Source: Clostridium thermobutyricum DSM 4928 | Lineage (GTDB): Bacteria; Bacillota; Clostridia; Clostridiales; Clostridiaceae | Length of the DNA stretch: 64,000 nucleotides | Direction: 5' to 3' | NCBI RefSeq assembly: GCF_002050515.1 | Contig: NZ_LTAY01000026.1 | Span: 186,001 to 250,000 of the forward strand | Shown here: positions 62,342 through 64,000 of the stretch, piece after piece | Layout of the letters: every line of letters begins with the position of its first letter | Position numbering within the stretch: the stretch's first letter is position 1 | The notes under the pieces: generated by a model | What the model saw: the letters and a program-made list of their open reading frames with translations, nothing else | What the model was told of the DNA's origin: nothing | The model's database searches: none | Program-made: the position numbers and the translations under genes

Positions 62342-63214
62342 ATGAAGAAATCCAATAAATTCTTATTACTTGAAACTATATTGTTAATTATTATAATGAG
62401 CCTAGGAAAAAGCTTTATTATAAGTGTAGTTTCTATACTATTACATGAAATAGGACATGTAATAGTAGGATATTTTTATGGATGTAAGCTGTATAAATTT
62501 AATATTTCCATAACTGGCGCAAATGTAGAATTAGATGATGTAGGAGATTTAAAGGATTTTCAGAGATTAAACCTTTATTTGATAGGGCCTATAATTAATC
62601 TTTGTATATTTTTAATTTGTTATTGTTTTAGCGAAATAATAAAAAGTGATTTATTGTTATTAATAGGAAGAATAAATTTAGGGTTATTTATTTTTAATAT
62701 GATACCTGCTTATCCATTAGATGGATCAAGAATACTTGAAATAATACTATCGAAAAGTTTTACTTATAGAATTGCTAAAAAAATAATGTGTATAATAAGT
62801 TATACTCTTTCAGGAATATTAATACTTGTTTTTGCGTACGGGATTACAATACATAAGATTAATGTAAGTTTAATCTTAATTAGTGGACTTATTATATATT
62901 CAGCATATGTTGAAAAAAAATCTACAATTTATATAATGATGAGTAATATATTTAAAAAAATTAGATTAATAGAGAACTATGAGTATATAGAAAATAGAAG
63001 TATATCAGTATCTTACAATAATACTTTATTAAATATGCTCAGAATAATAGATAAAAATAAATATAATATATTTTATATCTTAGATGATGAACTTAAAGTT
63101 ATAGGAATGCTATATGAAAATGAAATTATAGAAGGATTAAAGCTTTATGGAAATATATCATTAAAAGAATATTTAGATATAAAATGTATAGATAATATAG
63201 AAAAAAAAGATTAA
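62342..63214 (+). CDS. Site-2 protease (M50), SpoIVFB-like
   Basis: 290 residues with about six membrane helices. The zinc site is HEIGH (35-39) and the third ligand is Asp127 in NMIPAYPLDGSRIL, as in S2P family enzymes. The C-terminal ~80 residues form a CBS-like domain (YNIFYILDDELKVIGMLYEN), as in SpoIVFB, which cleaves pro-sigma-K during sporulation. The position in the min-rodA-spoIVF-rplU neighbourhood supports this. GAGGTG precedes the start. Confidence 0.85.
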   Translation: MKKSNKFLLLETILLIIIMSLGKSFIISVVSILLHEIGHVIVGYFYGCKLYKFNISITGANVELDDVGDLKDFQRLNLYLIGPIINLCIFLICYCFSEIIKSDLLLLIGRINLGLFIFNMIPAYPLDGSRILEIILSKSFTYRIAKKIMCIISYTLSGILILVFAYGITIHKINVSLILISGLIIYSAYVEKKSTIYIMMSNIFKKIRLIENYEYIENRSISVSYNNTLLNMLRIIDKNKYNIFYILDDELKVIGMLYENEIIEGLKLYGNISLKEYLDIKCIDNIEKKD

Positions 63215-63290
63215 AAAATTAAGCTTTAAAAATTTTTCTTTTTATATAAATATTTATAATTAGAATTTTTTTGAGGGCTTAATTTTTTTT
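63213..63290 (+). terminator. Possible terminator after the M50 protease gene
   Basis: AAAAAATTAAGC / GCTTAATTTTTT (12 bp) overlapping the stop codon, with a long AT-rich loop of about 50 nt and a T run. The long loop lowers confidence. Confidence 0.5.
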
Positions 63291-63402
63291 ATTATTATTT
63301 TTAATTTAGTTAGGATTTGATAAAACTTCTAAATTTATCACAATTTAATTTTTATAATATAGTCTTATTTAAGGAGAATTTATAGAAGAAAAAATATTTT
63401 TG

Positions 63403-63411
63403 TGCTAGAAT
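63403..63411 (+). promoter_or_regulatory. Extended -10 promoter of the radical SAM gene
   Basis: TGCTAGAAT (TGn plus TAGAAT), 52 nt upstream of the start codon. Confidence 0.5.
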
Positions 63412-63462
63412 AAAGAAATATGTATAGGATAAACACTTATGAAATTTAGGAGGATATGTTTG

Positions 63463-64000
63463 ATGAATAGAATTTCTGATAGTATCTTATGTAAGGTTGA
63501 AAAGCCATCAAGATATGTAGGTGGAGAACTAAATGAAATAGTTAAAGATTTAAAAGATATAGATTTAAGATTTGCTTTTTGTTTCCCAGATGTTTATGAA
63601 GTAGGAATGTCTCACTTAGGAACAAGAATACTTTATCATACTATAAATACTAGAAAAGATACATATTGTGAAAGAGTATTTGCTCCATGGCCAGATATGG
63701 AAGAACAATTAAGAAAAAATAATATTTCACTATATTCACTAGAAACAAAAACACCTTTAAAAGAATTTGATATGTTAGGATTTACTCTTCAATATGAGAT
63801 GAGTTATACAAATATTTTAAATATGCTAGATATGTCAGGTATAACTATTAGAGCTTCAGAAAGAAGAGAAGATGAGCCTATAGTTATGGCAGGAGGGCCT
63901 TGTGCATATAACCCAGAACCTCTTTATGATATTATAGACTTTTTCCAATTAGGAGAAGGTGAGGAGATGATGGATGATGTACTAGAAGTTTACAAAAAAT
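63463..64000 (+). CDS. B12-binding radical SAM protein (TIGR03960-like), N-terminal part, cut by window end
   Basis: 179 codons are present and the frame stays open to the window edge. ATG 63463 follows AGGAGG. The product begins MNRISDSILCKVEKPSRYVG; FCFPDVYEVGMSHLGTRILY, CERVFAPWPDMEEQLR and AGGPCAYNPEPLYD are the B12-binding-like N-terminal region of the large radical SAM proteins found between rodA/spoIVFB and rplU in Clostridia. The radical SAM Cys motif is beyond the window. The family's reaction is unknown. Confidence 0.85.
   Translation, partial: MNRISDSILCKVEKPSRYVGGELNEIVKDLKDIDLRFAFCFPDVYEVGMSHLGTRILYHTINTRKDTYCERVFAPWPDMEEQLRKNNISLYSLETKTPLKEFDMLGFTLQYEMSYTNILNMLDMSGITIRASERREDEPIVMAGGPCAYNPEPLYDIIDFFQLGEGEEMMDDVLEVYKK

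Overview
The window is strongly AT-rich (about 70% A+T by eye) with AGGAGG-type ribosome binding sites, frequent GTG/TTG starts, hairpin-plus-T terminators after most transcription units, and many extended -10 (TGnTATAAT) promoters. The gene content is that of an anaerobic, spore-forming Firmicute: two hybrid-cluster proteins, a SpoIVFB-type protease beside minCDE-rodA, mreBCD followed by very large PBP2-type proteins, and a flavin-dependent nitronate-monooxygenase-like enzyme. This points to Clostridium, most likely C. perfringens; the species is inference. It is mostly chromosomal backbone. I saw no insertion sequence, prophage or CRISPR array, and one RNA gene (tRNA-Trp).

Layout. 1-5 kb: the end of a Ca2+-type P-type ATPase, then a three-gene cassette (CitE-like C-C lyase, phosphoribosyltransferase with TRSP domain, StiP/Pelota protein) matching the nucleoside-like biosynthetic module known from tellurium-resistance (Ter) loci, here without ter genes. 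5-20 kb: single genes and short operons: an anchored surface protein, an MBL-fold hydrolase, a lysozyme-like protein that lost its catalytic residues and gained a CNCGH tail, an acidic small protein, a DUF975 membrane protein, a BcrC-like phosphatase, YgiQ, a lipoprotein, a universal stress protein, an M42 peptidase, two half-size chromate transporters, DUF5661, a TPR protein, the nitronate monooxygenase and tRNA-Trp. 20-29 kb: a degenerate polysaccharide deacetylase-like protein, a YhaO/YhaN (SbcD/SbcC-like) pair, an orphan zinc-binding lipoprotein with an operator-like promoter, and an operon of membrane-anchored MutS-like ATPase, zinc-ribbon DEDDh exonuclease and CBS protein. 29-32 kb: copA-copZ under a CsoR-like operator.

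33-41 kb: rpsA, then a nitrosative/redox stress island: ferredoxin, two hcp genes, a cupin, a lone FAD domain and a Crp/Fnr regulator. Three promoters here share the same architecture: a TGA-N6-TCA box whose first base lies 35 nt before the first base of the -10. They drive the ferredoxin(-hcp) unit, the FAD-domain gene, and a short transcript that ends in a strong terminator and could be a Crp/Fnr-controlled small RNA. This is the most interesting coherent system in the window.

41-64 kb: pyruvate kinase, PepD, a 59-residue winged-helix protein and a SPOR protein, then the shape and division block: maf, radC, mreB, mreC, mreD, three tandem ~1010-1020-residue PBP2-type transpeptidases, minC, minD, minE, rodA, a one-TM protein in the position where Bacillus has spoIVFA, the SpoIVFB-like M50 protease, and the start of a B12-binding radical SAM gene. 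Elongasome, septum placement and sporulation proteolysis are thus encoded side by side.
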